This document shows, piece after piece, positions 45,405 to 60,217 of a DNA stretch of 64,000 nt; within the stretch, counting starts at the first letter, position 1; each line of letters starts with the position of its first letter. Source of the DNA: Leucobacter chromiisoli (GTDB lineage Bacteria > Actinomycetota > Actinomycetes > Actinomycetales > Microbacteriaceae); NCBI RefSeq assembly GCF_016522505.1, contig NZ_JAEHOH010000008.1, positions 25,188 through 89,187 on the forward strand, written 5' to 3'. Made by a program: the position numbers and the translations under genes. The notes beneath the pieces are model-generated. The model saw only the letters and a program-made list of their open reading frames with translations. It was not told the DNA's origin and made no database searches.

Positions 45405-46049
45405 CTAGGCGCGCACCCTGGCCCGGAGCACTCGGGTGGTCTCGGAGAGCAGACCGCCGCCGAGCTCTTCGACCGAGACGTCGCTGACCCGGTGCTTCCG
45501 CAGCGTCTTCTCCGCGGCGGCGATCTCGTTCTCGACGGAGGTTCCCTTGAGGAACAGCATCTCGCCGCCGTCCCGGAGCAGGGGAGCGGTGAGCGGCAGC
45601 AGCTTGCGGAGGGCCGTGACCGCTCGCGCGGTCACCTGGTCGACCTCGAACGCCCCGTGGAATTCCTCCGCACGGCCTCGACGCACCTCGACGTTGTCGA
45701 GCCGCAGCCGCTCGATCTGCTCGTTCAGCCAGTTGCATCGGCGTTCCATCGGCTCGATCAGCAGGAAACGCGCGTCGGGCCGCACGATCGCGAGCACCAA
45801 CCCCGGCATTCCCCCGCCGGTGCCGATGTCGGCCACCCTCGCTCCGTCGCGGATCAGCGGGGCGAGAACGGCGCTGTTGAGGAGATGCCTCGTCCAGAGA
45901 CGCGGCGGCTCCAACGGACCGATGAGGCCGAGCTCTTCACCGCGCCGACCGAGATCGTCGGCGAAACTCCGCAGCACGTCGATCCTCGGCCCCGCGAGCT
46001 CGGCCGCGGCCGCGGGCTCCGCCTCCACGGCGGCGGTGGATTCAACCAC
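45405..46049 (-). CDS. rsmG: 16S rRNA (guanine527-N7)-methyltransferase
   Basis: 214 aa, GTG start (46047-46049). The SAM-binding motif VADIGTGGGMPGLVLAIVRPD and the RsmG-type segments LWTRHLLNSAVLAPLI and RFLLIEPMERRCNWLNEQIERL are clear. It methylates G527 of 16S rRNA. It lies between parA and jag, with a parS site directly upstream (46074-46087). Confidence 0.96.
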   Translation of the reverse strand: MVESTAAVEAEPAAAAELAGPRIDVLRSFADDLGRRGEELGLIGPLEPPRLWTRHLLNSAVLAPLIRDGARVADIGTGGGMPGLVLAIVRPDARFLLIEPMERRCNWLNEQIERLRLDNVEVRRGRAEEFHGAFEVDQVTARAVTALRKLLPLTAPLLRDGGEMLFLKGTSVENEIAAAEKTLRKHRVSDVSVEELGGGLLSETTRVLRARVRA

Positions 46050-46073
46050 GAGGCTTCCCTTTCGAGCGAGGAC

Positions 46074-46087
46074 GTTTCACGTGAAAC
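46074..46087. promoter_or_regulatory. parS site (rsmG upstream)
   Basis: GTTTCACGTGAAAC is the 14-bp core of the bacterial parS palindrome bound by ParB. It lies between rsmG and jag, about 2.9 kb left of dnaA. Confidence 0.9.
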
Positions 46088-46112
46088 AGCGCGTCGGTGA
46101 GGCGCGGCTGGA

Positions 46113-46616
46113 TCAGGCCTGGCTGATGACCAGACGCCGATCCCGACCCTCGCCGGTCGACTCGGAGTGGTAACCGCGCTCGGCCACCAGATCGTGCACG
46201 AGCTTGCGCTCGTAGGAGGACATCGGCTCGAGGGCGACGCGATCGCGGCCCGCTGCGATCTGAGCGACCGCGGAGTCGACCATCTGCCGCAGCTGCGCGG
46301 CGCGAGCGTCCCGGGATCCCGCGACGTCCAGGATGAGGCGGGAGAAACGGCCCGTCTTGCCCTGCACCGCCAGACGGGTCAGATCCTGCATCGCCTGCAC
46401 GGTATCGGGAGCCGCGAGGCGGTCGAGATCCTCGCCGCCGCCGGTGATGGAGACGTAGGCGCGGCCGTTGGCCACGTCGATGTCGAGATCCCCGTCGAGA
46501 TCGGCGATGTCGAGGAGCCCCTCGATGTAGTCCGCGGCGAGGTCGCCCTCCGCCTCGAGCTCCTCGAGCGTCAGCTCCTCGGTCGCCTGGTTCGTCACAA
46601 CGCGTTCGGTGCTCAC
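46113..46616 (-). CDS. Jag-like KH/R3H RNA-binding protein
   Basis: 167 aa starting at GTG (46614-46616) with GAGG upstream; longer upstream readings overlap yidC. It contains a KH domain (IEGLLDIADLDGDLDIDVANGRAYVSITG) and a C-terminal R3H domain (SSYERKLVHDLVAERGYHSES). The separate Jag-N domain is absent, as in many actinobacteria. The family (KhpB/Jag) binds RNA and, with YidC nearby, is part of the conserved rpmH-parB origin-flanking block. Its exact targets are unknown. Confidence 0.9.
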   Translation of the reverse strand: MSTERVVTNQATEELTLEELEAEGDLAADYIEGLLDIADLDGDLDIDVANGRAYVSITGGGEDLDRLAAPDTVQAMQDLTRLAVQGKTGRFSRLILDVAGSRDARAAQLRQMVDSAVAQIAAGRDRVALEPMSSYERKLVHDLVAERGYHSESTGEGRDRRLVISQA

Positions 46617-46623
46617 GGCATCC

Positions 46624-47577
46624 TCACTTTTTCTTCTTCTTGGCGCGCTTCGCGCTGACGGGCTGCTGCCGCTGACCCTGCTGGGCCTTCTTGCCCTCGA
46701 TCCGGTCGATCTCGGCCTCTTCTTCATCGGTCAGCTTACCCTTGGCCTTCAGCCTGGCCTGGCGCGCCCGCCACGCCTCGCTGCCGGGGGTCGGCATGTT
46801 CTGGATGACGATGAACTGCTGTCCCATGGTCCAGAGGTTCGAGGTGAACCAGTAGATGTTGAGCGCGAGGGGGAAGGCGACGCCCGAGAAGAGGAAGGCG
46901 AAGGGGATGATGTAGAGCAGGATCTTCTGCTGACGGTACATCGGCGAGTTCTTCGTCTCGTCCGACACGTTCTTCGACATGATCTGCAGCTGCGTGAAGA
47001 ACTGCGACCCGATCATCAGCACCACGATGATCCCGAGCAGGATCACGACCGTCCACTGACCCGACTCCCAGCCCTGGGTGAAGGTCATCTTCAGCGGCGC
47101 GCCGAAGAGCGAGGCGGCGTTGAAGCTCTGCGTCAGATCCGCCGTCATGAAGCCGATGCCCGTGGTGTTCTCCGCCGCGTGGCGCAGCACGTAGAACAGC
47201 GAGAAGAAGATGGGCATCTGGATCAGGATCGGCAGGCACGAGGCGAACGGGTTGGTGCCGTGCTTCTTGTAGAGCGCCATGGTCTCGCGGCTCATCGCCT
47301 CGCGCGAGAACTGGTCGCTCTTGCCCTTGTACTTCGCCTGGATCTTCTTCATCTCGGGCGCGAGATCCATCATGCGGCGCTGCGACTTGATCTGCCGCAC
47401 GGTGACCGGGATGAGGGCGGAGCGCACCACGATCACCAGGCCGATGATCGAGAGCACCCAGGTGAGGCCGGAGTCCGCGTCCATCCCCAGCGTGGTGAAG
47501 AGCCAGTGCCACGCCCACAGCACGAGCTCGACGAGCCAGCGCAGCGGCCAGAGTATGGTCTCGAAGAATGCCATCAT
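46624..47577 (-). CDS. yidC: Membrane protein insertase YidC
   Basis: 317 aa. The N-terminus includes a first helix (MAFFETILWPLRWLVELVLWAWHWLFTTLG), and the Oxa1-type core has the conserved hydrophilic groove (VRSALIPVTVRQIKSQRRMMDL), LPILIQMPIFFSLFYVLRHA, and FSGVAFPLALNIYWFTSNLWTMGQQFIV. The basic C-terminal tail (KRAKKKKK) touches ribosomes. It inserts membrane proteins with or without SecYEG. It lies 5 bp upstream of yidD's end in the block order rnpA-yidD-yidC-jag. Confidence 0.97.
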   Translation of the reverse strand: MMAFFETILWPLRWLVELVLWAWHWLFTTLGMDADSGLTWVLSIIGLVIVVRSALIPVTVRQIKSQRRMMDLAPEMKKIQAKYKGKSDQFSREAMSRETMALYKKHGTNPFASCLPILIQMPIFFSLFYVLRHAAENTTGIGFMTADLTQSFNAASLFGAPLKMTFTQGWESGQWTVVILLGIIVVLMIGSQFFTQLQIMSKNVSDETKNSPMYRQQKILLYIIPFAFLFSGVAFPLALNIYWFTSNLWTMGQQFIVIQNMPTPGSEAWRARQARLKAKGKLTDEEEAEIDRIEGKKAQQGQRQQPVSAKRAKKKKK

Positions 47578-47582
47578 GGCGG

Positions 47583-47945
47583 TCAGGCCTTTCGGGGGAC
47601 GGGGCGGACGAAACCGCGGGAGTTGATCATGAAACGCGGGCGGCGCTGAGGCGGCACGTCATCCACACCGCCGGCGCTGAAGGGATTGCAGCGCAGCAGT
47701 CGCCACGCGGTCAGGACGAGACCGAGGACGAGACCTCGCTGCTGGTACGCCTCTAGAGAGTACCGGGAACACGATGGATGATACCTGCACACCTGGCCGT
47801 AGAGCGGTGAGATCACACGTCGGTAGACCAGCATCACCGCGATGGCCGCGTTGCGCGGAAGCAGCCAGGCCTCCAGAGCTAGGCCCTCGAGGATCCCCCG
47901 AGGCGCGCGCACCGCGGCGGGAGCGGCTCCGGCTGCGGGCCTCAT
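47583..47945 (-). CDS. yidD: Membrane protein insertion efficiency factor YidD
   Basis: 120 aa. The family core is VYRRVISPLYGQVCRYHPSCSRYSLEAYQQRGLVLGLVLTAWRLLRCNPFSAGGVDDVP (residues 40-98). It is preceded by an amphipathic N-terminal segment. The ATG (47943-47945) overlaps the rnpA stop. YidD supports YidC-dependent insertion; the two are adjacent. Confidence 0.95.
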   Translation of the reverse strand: MRPAAGAAPAAVRAPRGILEGLALEAWLLPRNAAIAVMLVYRRVISPLYGQVCRYHPSCSRYSLEAYQQRGLVLGLVLTAWRLLRCNPFSAGGVDDVPPQRRPRFMINSRGFVRPVPRKA

Positions 47946-48304
47946 CGCGACGACCGCCCCTCGGCCGAGGGGCGGCAGGCCCGGTCGATCGCGCGGTTCA
48001 GTTCGCGCTCGAGTTCGCCGAACGGGGCGTCTGCGATGGCGGGGAGGGCCCGGAAGACGATGTCGACCCCGCTCAGCCCGTCGGCGAGCCGGCGATCGGC
48101 GACGGTCTTCATCCTGCGCCGGATCAGGTTGCGGGTCACGGCGTTGCCGATCGCCTTGGAGACGATGAACCCGAACCTGGCGGGCTCGCCCTGGATACGC
48201 GAAACCGCGTGGGTGATGCAGTACGCACCGCCCACGCGGCGTCCGGTTCGCACGATGCGCCGGTAGTCGTCACCCCGCGTGACTCGATGCTGCCTCGCGG
48301 GCAC
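47942..48304 (-). CDS. rnpA: Ribonuclease P protein component
   Basis: 120 aa starting at GTG (48302-48304); there is no clear ribosome site, so coupling with rpmH upstream is likely. The RNR signature is GNAVTRNLIRRRMKTVADRRL, with RVTRGDDYRRIVRTGRRVG at the N-terminus. It is the protein cofactor for the RNase P ribozyme that trims tRNA 5' ends. The RNA subunit rnpB is not in the window. Confidence 0.95.
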   Translation of the reverse strand: MPARQHRVTRGDDYRRIVRTGRRVGGAYCITHAVSRIQGEPARFGFIVSKAIGNAVTRNLIRRRMKTVADRRLADGLSGVDIVFRALPAIADAPFGELERELNRAIDRACRPSAEGRSSR

Positions 48305-48321
48305 GACGGGATCCGGGAGGA

Positions 48322-48459
48322 TTACGCGGTGAGCTTCGAGCGGCCCTTGCCGCGACGCGCAGCGATGATGGCGCGGCCGGCGCGGGTGCGCATGCGGGCG
48401 CGGAAACCGTGCACCTTGGCGCGACGGCGGTTGTTGGGCTGGAACGTGCGCTTGCTCAT
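48322..48459 (-). CDS. rpmH: 50S ribosomal protein L34
   Basis: 45 aa, ATG 48457-48459, with the complete L34 sequence pattern [20 protein letters not shown] then [20 protein letters not shown]. It is leftward and divergent from dnaA; this rpmH-dnaA junction is a classic origin landmark. Confidence 0.98.
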   Translation of the reverse strand: MSKRTFQPNNRRRAKVHGFRARMRTRAGRAIIAARRGKGRSKLTA

Positions 48460-48957
48460 AGTGATGACTCCGTGACTTATGGGAATTGATCCCTGACGCT
48501 CGGGGCGACCAGGGAAGTCGGATCTGGGCAGCGTGTGTTGCACGAGGAACAACGCCCCGCGCCGTCCCGCAGCGCGCGCTGATGCGGTGCACCAGAGCGG
48601 CTGCCGCCCATACAAGGTATTTACTCTACGCGCAAAACGGCTTCTCGTCAATGTACGAGCGCCGCAGCGCACGGGTCCGCACGCCGCAGCGCGATGGGCG
48701 GATCCGCGCTCCCGCCTGCTCCGCCACGCCGCGTCACGCCGCGTCTCGCCGTGTATGCGGTGGGCGCCTCGTGGTCGCCCAGCCGCTTCGAATCGTGGGA
48801 CTTGCCTGTGGACAAAACTGTGGCTAACGTGGGCGCAGAGGTTCCCCTCGGCTCGGAGATCGCTGGTAAACACAGGCGTTTCGGCGATTTTCTCTGTGGA
48901 TGAGGTTGGGGATAACATCTCGAAGACGACCACGCAGAACGAAGCCGGGATGGGCAA
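48460..48957. other. rpmH-dnaA intergenic region with DnaA boxes
   Basis: About 500 bp without a gene. Near dnaA it has DnaA-box-like sequences TGTGGACAA (48807-48815), TGTGGCTAA (48819-48827), TGTGGATGA (48895-48903) and TGGGGATAA (48907-48915), all one or two mismatches from TGTGGATAA. It must also contain the divergent rpmH and dnaA promoters. DnaA probably regulates its own gene here. Confidence 0.75.
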
Positions 48958-50394
48958 TTGACCGAGGACGAAGTAGAGCGGGTGTGGGCAGAGGCCACCC
49001 GGGCCGTGATGGCGAACCCGGCTGTCGGCCCGGCGAAGGGCGCCCAGCTCGCTCTCGCCGTCCCGCGCGGCGTGGGAGCCGGCATGCTGTACCTCGCCGT
49101 GCAGAACGAGTTCACGCTCAAGCTCCTCGAGGGTCAGCTGCGTCCGTCGATCATGTCCGCCATCGCGCAGATCCCGGAAGCCCAGGAGATCGAGAACTTC
49201 ATCGTCCTCGTGGATCCCGACGTGCAGCCCTCGATCGATCCCGACCCCGGCGACCTGAAGTCGTCGCCCGCGCAGCATGCGCCGGTGCACGAGCCGCTCC
49301 ACGCCGAGGCGGTCCGGCCGGTCAACGAGCCTCTCGCTCGCCATCGCGCCTCGGACGAGGCCGACAGCCGCCTGAACGAGAAGTACCGGTTCGACAGCTT
49401 CGTCATCGGTCAGTCGAACCGCTTCGCCCACGCGGCCGCCGTGGCGGTCGCGGAGGCCCCGGCCCGCGCCTACAACCCGCTCTTCATCTACGGCGATTCC
49501 GGTCTCGGCAAGACCCACCTGCTGCACGCGATCGGCCACTACGCCCGGGAGCTCTTCTCCGAGATCCGGGTCCGCTACGTAAGCTCCGAGGACTTCACGA
49601 ACGACTTCATCAACTCGATCGCCAACAACCAGGGTGCGGCCTTTCACACGCGGTATCGCAGCGTCGATCTGCTGCTCGTCGACGACATCCAGTTCCTGGA
49701 GGGCAAGGCGGAGACGCAGGAGGCGTTCTTCCACACCTTCAACACCCTGCACGACCACAACAAGCAGGTCGTGATCACGAGCGACGTGCAGCCGAAGCAG
49801 CTGCGCGGATTCGAGGAGCGCATGCTCTCGCGCTTCGAGTGGGGGCTGCTCACCGACATCCAGGTTCCCGACCTCGAGACCAGGATCGCGATCCTGCGCA
49901 AGAAGGCCCAGCGGGAGAGCCTCGAGATCGACGACAGCATCCTGGAGTTCATCGCCTCGAAGTTCACCTCCAACATCCGGGAGCTCGAGGGCACCCTCAT
50001 CCGCGTGACGGCCTTCGCGAGCCTGAATCAGCAGCGCATCGACATGACGCTCGTGCAGACGGTGCTCAAGGATCTCATCACGCTCGACGAGGACAACGAG
50101 GTGCAGCCCTCGGACATCATCAGCCGCACGGCCGACTACTTCGACCTCTCGATCGACGAGCTCTACGGGCCGTCCCGCGCTCAGCAGATCGCCACGGCCC
50201 GCCAGATCGCGATGTATCTCTGCCGGGAGCTCACCCCTCTCTCGCTGCCGAAGATCGGTCAGCTGTTCGGCGGTCGGGATCACACCACCGTGATGTACGC
50301 GCACAAGAAGATCGCGCAGCTCATCGCCGAGAGGCGTTCGATCTACAACCAGGTCACCGAGTTGACCACCCGCATCAAGCAGGGCTCCCGCTAG
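48958..50394 (+). CDS. dnaA: Chromosomal replication initiator DnaA
   Basis: 478 aa starting at TTG (48958-48960); a nearby ATG is in another frame. Domain I (1-85) is followed by a variable linker, AAA+ domain III with Walker A GDSGLGKT (179-186) and Walker [14 protein letters not shown], and domain IV with the DnaA-box helix [19 protein letters not shown]. It melts oriC and helps load the helicase. The first rightward gene at the origin. Confidence 0.98.
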   Translation: MTEDEVERVWAEATRAVMANPAVGPAKGAQLALAVPRGVGAGMLYLAVQNEFTLKLLEGQLRPSIMSAIAQIPEAQEIENFIVLVDPDVQPSIDPDPGDLKSSPAQHAPVHEPLHAEAVRPVNEPLARHRASDEADSRLNEKYRFDSFVIGQSNRFAHAAAVAVAEAPARAYNPLFIYGDSGLGKTHLLHAIGHYARELFSEIRVRYVSSEDFTNDFINSIANNQGAAFHTRYRSVDLLLVDDIQFLEGKAETQEAFFHTFNTLHDHNKQVVITSDVQPKQLRGFEERMLSRFEWGLLTDIQVPDLETRIAILRKKAQRESLEIDDSILEFIASKFTSNIRELEGTLIRVTAFASLNQQRIDMTLVQTVLKDLITLDEDNEVQPSDIISRTADYFDLSIDELYGPSRAQQIATARQIAMYLCRELTPLSLPKIGQLFGGRDHTTVMYAHKKIAQLIAERRSIYNQVTELTTRIKQGSR

Positions 50395-50840
50395 GGCCCA
50401 CCGGAAGTCGGCGCGCCGGGCGTGGACATTCTCCACAACTCCTGGTGGATCTGTGGATAACTGGGGACAACTCGACCCGAGTTGTGGATGACGAGGGCGG
50501 GCCTGTGGAGACCGCTGGACCTCACAACTTTCGCGTCATTCCAACGATCCTCATCAATTCACGTTCGGCCAACAACTCACAGGTGTGTAGTTCCCTTACG
50601 CAGCATGAGATCGGCCGAGTTATCCACAGTGTCCACAACTGTTAACACCGTTAACAGTTCTCTGACAAAAATCTGGCATTCCATCACGCGATGCACCGAA
50701 GCGAAACCGGGCCCGACGGAACGGATCGTTCGAGCGGCTGACAAGTCTCCGGATGCTTCGCTCCCGGGAATATGCAAAGATTGTCAGGCCCAGTCCGGGC
50801 GTTCCGTGCGCGCGGGACGCCATCAGCTCGAGGAGTTGCG
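50395..50840. other. oriC: Origin of replication (oriC), dnaA-dnaN intergenic region
   Basis: About 446 bp. Exact DnaA boxes TGTGGATAA (50452-50460) and TTATCCACA (50620-50628) are joined by variants TTCTCCACA (50429-50437), TGTGGATGA (50483-50491) and TGTCCACAA (50630-50638). The AT-richer right half includes a perfect inverted repeat AACTGTTAAC/GTTAACAGTT (50637-50646 and 50650-50659), a candidate unwinding element. Gene direction switches at dnaA, as expected at an origin. A dnaN promoter must lie on its right side. Confidence 0.9.
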
Positions 50841-51983
50841 ATGCGTTTCACCGTCAATCGAGACGTGTTCAATGAGGCCGTGTCGTTTGCGGTCAAGTTG
50901 CTTCCGCAGCGTCCCACGCAGCCGCTGCTCAGCGGTGCGCTCATCGAAGCCTCCGACGATGAGTTGACGATCTCCTCTTTCGACTACGAGGTCTCGGCCC
51001 GCACCAGCGTGACCGCTCAGGTCTCCGAGCCCGGTCGTGCCCTCGTCTCGGGTCGCCTGCTGGGTGAGATCGCGCAGCGCCTCCCGCACGCCGACGTCGA
51101 GCTGTCGCTCCTGGAGAACCGCGTGCAGGTGCGCTGCGGTTCGGCCTCGTTCAGCCTTCCTGCGATGCCGGTCGAGGAGTACCCGCAGATCCCGCGGATC
51201 GACACGGTATCGGGCGAGGTGCCGGCTGATGTGTTCGCGGAGGCCGTGGGCCAGGTCTCCCTCGCAGCTTCGAAGGACGACGTCACGCCGGTCATCACCG
51301 GTGTGCAGTTCGAAGTCGATGAGAACTCGCTCACGCTGACGGCGACCGACCGGTATCGCGTCGCCACGCGCGGAATCGATTGGGAGAACCGTGCAGGGGA
51401 GGAGTCGCTCACGGCTCTCGTCCCCTCGAAGATCGTGACCGAGGTCGGCAAGACCTTCTCCGGCGACGGTCAGGTGCAGCTCGCGATCGTGAAGGACGGC
51501 GAGCGAGAGCTCGTCGCATTCTCCGGTGGACGGAAGACCGTCACATCGCTGCTCATCAAGGGCAACTATCCGCCGGTGGGCCGCCTGTTCCCCGAGAGCG
51601 TCGACAACTACGCCGTCGTCAGCACCGCTGATCTGATCGAGGCGGTCGGCCGCGTGGGGCTCGTCCTCGAGCGTGAGGCGGCGCTGCGCTTCTCCTTCGC
51701 CGAGGGGACCGTGACGCTCGAGGCCGCCGGCACCGAAAGCGCCCAGGCGGTCGAGACCGTGGACGCGCACCTCGTCGGCGACGAGATGGTGGTCTCGCTG
51801 AAGCCCCAGTTCCTGCTCGACGGGCTTCGGTCGACCCACTCCGAGTTCGCCCGCATCGCCTTCACCCGCACCGACAACCCCGGTAAGCCCGGGCCGGTGC
51901 TCATCACCAGCCAGCGGAGCAAGGACGAAGCCGACGAGGAGAGCTTCCGCTATCTGCTGCAGCCGAACCTGCTGCTGAGGTAG
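50841..51983 (+). CDS. dnaN: DNA polymerase III beta sliding clamp
   Basis: 380 aa from the ATG at 50841 after GAGGAG. Three clamp domains can be traced; typical stretches are SFDYEVSARTSVTAQ, QFEVDENSLTLTATDRYRVATR and the C-terminal FLLDGLRSTHSEFARIAFTRTDNPGKPGPVLI. The ring tethers DNA polymerase III. It overlaps no neighbour and precedes recF by 7 bp. Confidence 0.98.
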   Translation: MRFTVNRDVFNEAVSFAVKLLPQRPTQPLLSGALIEASDDELTISSFDYEVSARTSVTAQVSEPGRALVSGRLLGEIAQRLPHADVELSLLENRVQVRCGSASFSLPAMPVEEYPQIPRIDTVSGEVPADVFAEAVGQVSLAASKDDVTPVITGVQFEVDENSLTLTATDRYRVATRGIDWENRAGEESLTALVPSKIVTEVGKTFSGDGQVQLAIVKDGERELVAFSGGRKTVTSLLIKGNYPPVGRLFPESVDNYAVVSTADLIEAVGRVGLVLEREAALRFSFAEGTVTLEAAGTESAQAVETVDAHLVGDEMVVSLKPQFLLDGLRSTHSEFARIAFTRTDNPGKPGPVLITSQRSKDEADEESFRYLLQPNLLLR

Positions 51984-51990
51984 GGATCAG

Positions 51991-53193
51991 ATGCGGGTGG
52001 CCCATCTCTCGCTCGCCGACTATCGAAACTATCGAGCAGCGGAGCTCGAGCTGCAGCCCGGCCCGAACCTGCTCGTGGGGCGGAACGGTCAGGGGAAGAC
52101 CAATCTCGTCGAGGCGATCGGATACTTCGCCACGCTCCGTTCGCATCGGGTGACCGGAGATGCCGCGCTCATCCGCGCCGGGGCGGAGGCTGCAGTCGCG
52201 CGAATGCGGGTGGAGGCCTCCGGTCGGGATGTGCTGCTCGAGCTGCAGCTCAATCGAGACCGCCCGAACCGCGCACAGGTCAATCGCAACGCCGTGCGCC
52301 CGCGTGAGTTGACGCGGTGGTTTCGGACGGTGCTCTTCGCCCCTGAGGATCTCACCATCGTCCGAGGCGACCCCTCTGGTCGACGGAGGTTCCTCGATGA
52401 TGCGCTGATCTCACGGTCTCCAGCTGCGGCGGGCGTGATCGCGGATTACGAGCGTGTTCTGCGACAGCGCACCTCACTCTTGAAGTCCGCCCGGGGTGGC
52501 GGGCGTGCTGCCGTGGATGCCACACTGGATGTCTGGGATGCTCAGCTCATCGAGTACGGCAGTTGGATCATGCACGCCAGACGCGGGCTCGTCGCCGAAT
52601 TGGGGGAGCCCCTGAGGCGGAGCTACTCAGTGCTGGTCGATCAGGATCATCGACCGACCATCGGGTTGAGTGAGTCCACGACGAACACCCTCCGGTCGGA
52701 CGTTTCACGTGAAACAGCGGCCGATGCACTCGATGGGGGAGCTGCTGCGCTCGTGGATGTTTCACGTGAAACGATCGCCGAGCAGTTCGCCTCTGCACTC
52801 CGGGCGGTGCGATCGCAGGAACTGGATCGGGGAGTCACCCTCGTGGGGCCGCACCGCGACGATGCTCTCTTCATGCTCAACGGCCTTCCGGTGAAGGGGT
52901 ACGCGAGTCACGGCGAGTCGTGGTCGTTCATCCTGTCGCTTCGCCTGGCCACCGCGTTGTTGCTCCGTGAGGAGTCTCCCGGAGGGGATCCCGTCATCAT
53001 CCTCGACGATGTCTTCGCGGAGCTCGACTCCAGTCGCCGCAGAAGTCTGATGGCTGCGGTGAGCGAGTTCGAGCAGGTGATCGTCACCGCGGCCGTCGAG
53101 GGAGACGTTCCTGACGACGTATTCTGGCATCGCACATACATCGACGGAGGTCGCGTGCGTACGACGCCGATCTCGGAGGGCGGTGCGGAATGA
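51991..53193 (+). CDS. recF: DNA replication/repair protein RecF
   Basis: 400 aa. Walker A is GRNGQGKTNLVEAIGYFATLRSHR (residues 30-53), the SMC-like signature is in FILSLRLATALLLRE, and Walker B in VIILDDVFAELDSSRRRSL. It loads RecA at gaps. Two parS sites lie inside the gene. Its stop overlaps the DciA-like gene (ATGA at 53190-53193). Confidence 0.96.
   Translation: MRVAHLSLADYRNYRAAELELQPGPNLLVGRNGQGKTNLVEAIGYFATLRSHRVTGDAALIRAGAEAAVARMRVEASGRDVLLELQLNRDRPNRAQVNRNAVRPRELTRWFRTVLFAPEDLTIVRGDPSGRRRFLDDALISRSPAAAGVIADYERVLRQRTSLLKSARGGGRAAVDATLDVWDAQLIEYGSWIMHARRGLVAELGEPLRRSYSVLVDQDHRPTIGLSESTTNTLRSDVSRETAADALDGGAAALVDVSRETIAEQFASALRAVRSQELDRGVTLVGPHRDDALFMLNGLPVKGYASHGESWSFILSLRLATALLLREESPGGDPVIILDDVFAELDSSRRRSLMAAVSEFEQVIVTAAVEGDVPDDVFWHRTYIDGGRVRTTPISEGGAE
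52702..52715. promoter_or_regulatory. parS site in recF (first)
   Basis: GTTTCACGTGAAAC, identical in core to the site at 46074-46087, lies within the recF coding sequence. Confidence 0.9.
52759..52772. promoter_or_regulatory. parS site in recF (second)
   Basis: GTTTCACGTGAAAC again, 57 bp beyond the first recF copy. Both keep the protein frame and encode VSRET, so the site is superimposed on codons. Confidence 0.9.
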
Positions 53194-53681
53194 TCGCTCA
53201 CGGTGAGCCCGGGTTCGCGAGCGAAGCCTATCTGCATGCGAAATCCGTCTGGAAGGGCATACCGTTCGGCCGTCGGCAACGGCGACGGCATGGCGAGGGG
53301 AGCGGAGGGAGAGCGTTCGGCGCCGGCCGGGATCCCCGAATGCTCGGTTCCATTCTCGAGAGCACGGCCGCCGATATGGGGTGGACCCGGGAGTTGGATC
53401 AGGCGAGACTCGTCACCGAGTGGGACGAGTTCGTGGGAAGCCCGACGGCCGAGCACACGACCGTGGTGGGCTTCAAGGACGGGATTCTGCAGATCCAGTG
53501 TGACTCGACGGCGTGGGCCACGGAGCTCAGGCGACTGCGGGCGGAGATGCTGACACGGGTGCTGGAGGAGTATCCCGACACGGGGATCCGTGATCTGCGC
53601 TTTCTCGCGCCGGGCGCACCCAGCTGGCGGCATGGACCGCGATCCGTTCAGGGGCGAGGTCCCCGCGACACCTACGGATAG
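53190..53681 (+). CDS. dciA: DUF721-family protein, probable replicative helicase loader DciA
   Basis: 163 aa. After a basic N-terminus (PFGRRQRRRHGEG), the DUF721 core is visible: LVTEWDEFVGSPTAEHTTVVGFKDGILQIQCDSTAWATELRRLRAEMLTRVLEEYP. DciA replaces DnaC as DnaB partner in many bacteria, including Actinomycetota. Translation is coupled to recF by a 4-bp overlap. The helicase it would act on, dnaB, is encoded 21 kb to the left. Confidence 0.88.
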   Translation: MIAHGEPGFASEAYLHAKSVWKGIPFGRRQRRRHGEGSGGRAFGAGRDPRMLGSILESTAADMGWTRELDQARLVTEWDEFVGSPTAEHTTVVGFKDGILQIQCDSTAWATELRRLRAEMLTRVLEEYPDTGIRDLRFLAPGAPSWRHGPRSVQGRGPRDTYG

Positions 53682-59427
<5,746 letters not shown>

Positions 59428-59435
<8 letters not shown>

Positions 59436-59835
59436 CACTGTCGCCGACAAGCTGGCCAGCAAGACCCGCAAGAAGGCGCCCTCGAAGCAGGTGCGTCTGA
59501 AGCTCGTCTACATCGACTTCTGGTCGGCTGTGAAGTTCTCCTTCCTGGTGTCGATCTGCCTGGCGGTGGTGAGCGTCGTCGCGACGGTCCTGATCTACAC
59601 GGTGCTGCTGCAGACCGGCGTGCTCGGCAAGGTCGACGAGCTCTTCATGGACATCGTGGGCGAAGAGAACAGCCTGATGAACTTCCTCGGCTTCCCCCAG
59701 GTGCTCGGCTTCGCGGTGGTCGTCGCGATCCTGAACACCATCGTGGGCACTGCGCTGGGCGCCATCGGCTCGCTCGTCTACAACCTGCTGGTGCGCGTGC
59801 TGGGCGGGTTCCAGCTCGGGTTCACCAGCAACTGA
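59428..59835 (+). CDS. DUF3566-family membrane protein
   Basis: 135 aa with a basic N-terminus ([19 protein letters not shown]) and two hydrophobic regions, the second covering [35 protein letters not shown]. It matches the DUF3566 protein that usually follows gyrA in actinobacteria. It overlaps gyrA by 8 bp, so it is co-translated. Function unknown. Confidence 0.9.
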
Positions 59836-59907
59836 GGTGCGGCTCGCCGGTGCGCGGCGTCGATTTCGGTTTTCGCCGCGCATCCGGTAGAGTCATTTCT
59901 TGGTCAA

Positions 59908-59981
59908 GGGGCTATAGCTCAGGCGGTTAGAGCGCTTCACTGATAATGAAGAGGTCCCAGGTTCAAGTCCTGGTAGCCCCA
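59908..59981 (+). tRNA. tRNA-Ile (anticodon GAT)
   Basis: 74 nt. Acceptor arms GGGGCTA/TAGCCCC, D-loop GCTCAGGCGGTTAGAGC, anticodon stem CTTCA/TGAAG with GAT, and TTCAAGT T-loop are intact. CCA is not encoded. Confidence 0.97.
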
Positions 59982-60021
59982 CCGAAACCCTCGCAAGAGG
60001 GTTTCTTTCACAACAGCACAC

Positions 60022-60094
60022 GGGTCCTTAGCTCAGTTGGTAGAGCGCCTGCTTTGCAAGCAGGATGTCGGGAGTTCGATTCTCCCAGGATCCA
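60022..60094 (+). tRNA. tRNA-Ala (anticodon TGC)
   Basis: 73 nt. Acceptor arms GGGTCCT/AGGATCC (one G-T pair), D-loop GCTCAGTTGGTAGAGC, anticodon stem with TGC, and the GTTCGATTC T-arm. CCA is not encoded. Confidence 0.97.
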
Positions 60095-60149
60095 CCCTGT
60101 GATGAGTCGTGACATAGGTCTCACCTGAGTCGCGTCATCTGTCACATGT

Positions 60150-60176
60150 GAGAGCCCGGCCATCGGCCGGGCTCTC
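60150..60176. terminator. Hairpin after the tRNA genes
   Basis: A perfect 12-bp stem (60150-60161 with 60165-60176) and 3-nt loop. It follows the tRNA pair by 55 bp and marks the boundary of the conserved block. Confidence 0.75.
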
Positions 60177-60217
60177 GCGGGTTACCGGCCAGAAATAGTG
60201 GATAGCCCCGCGCGTGT

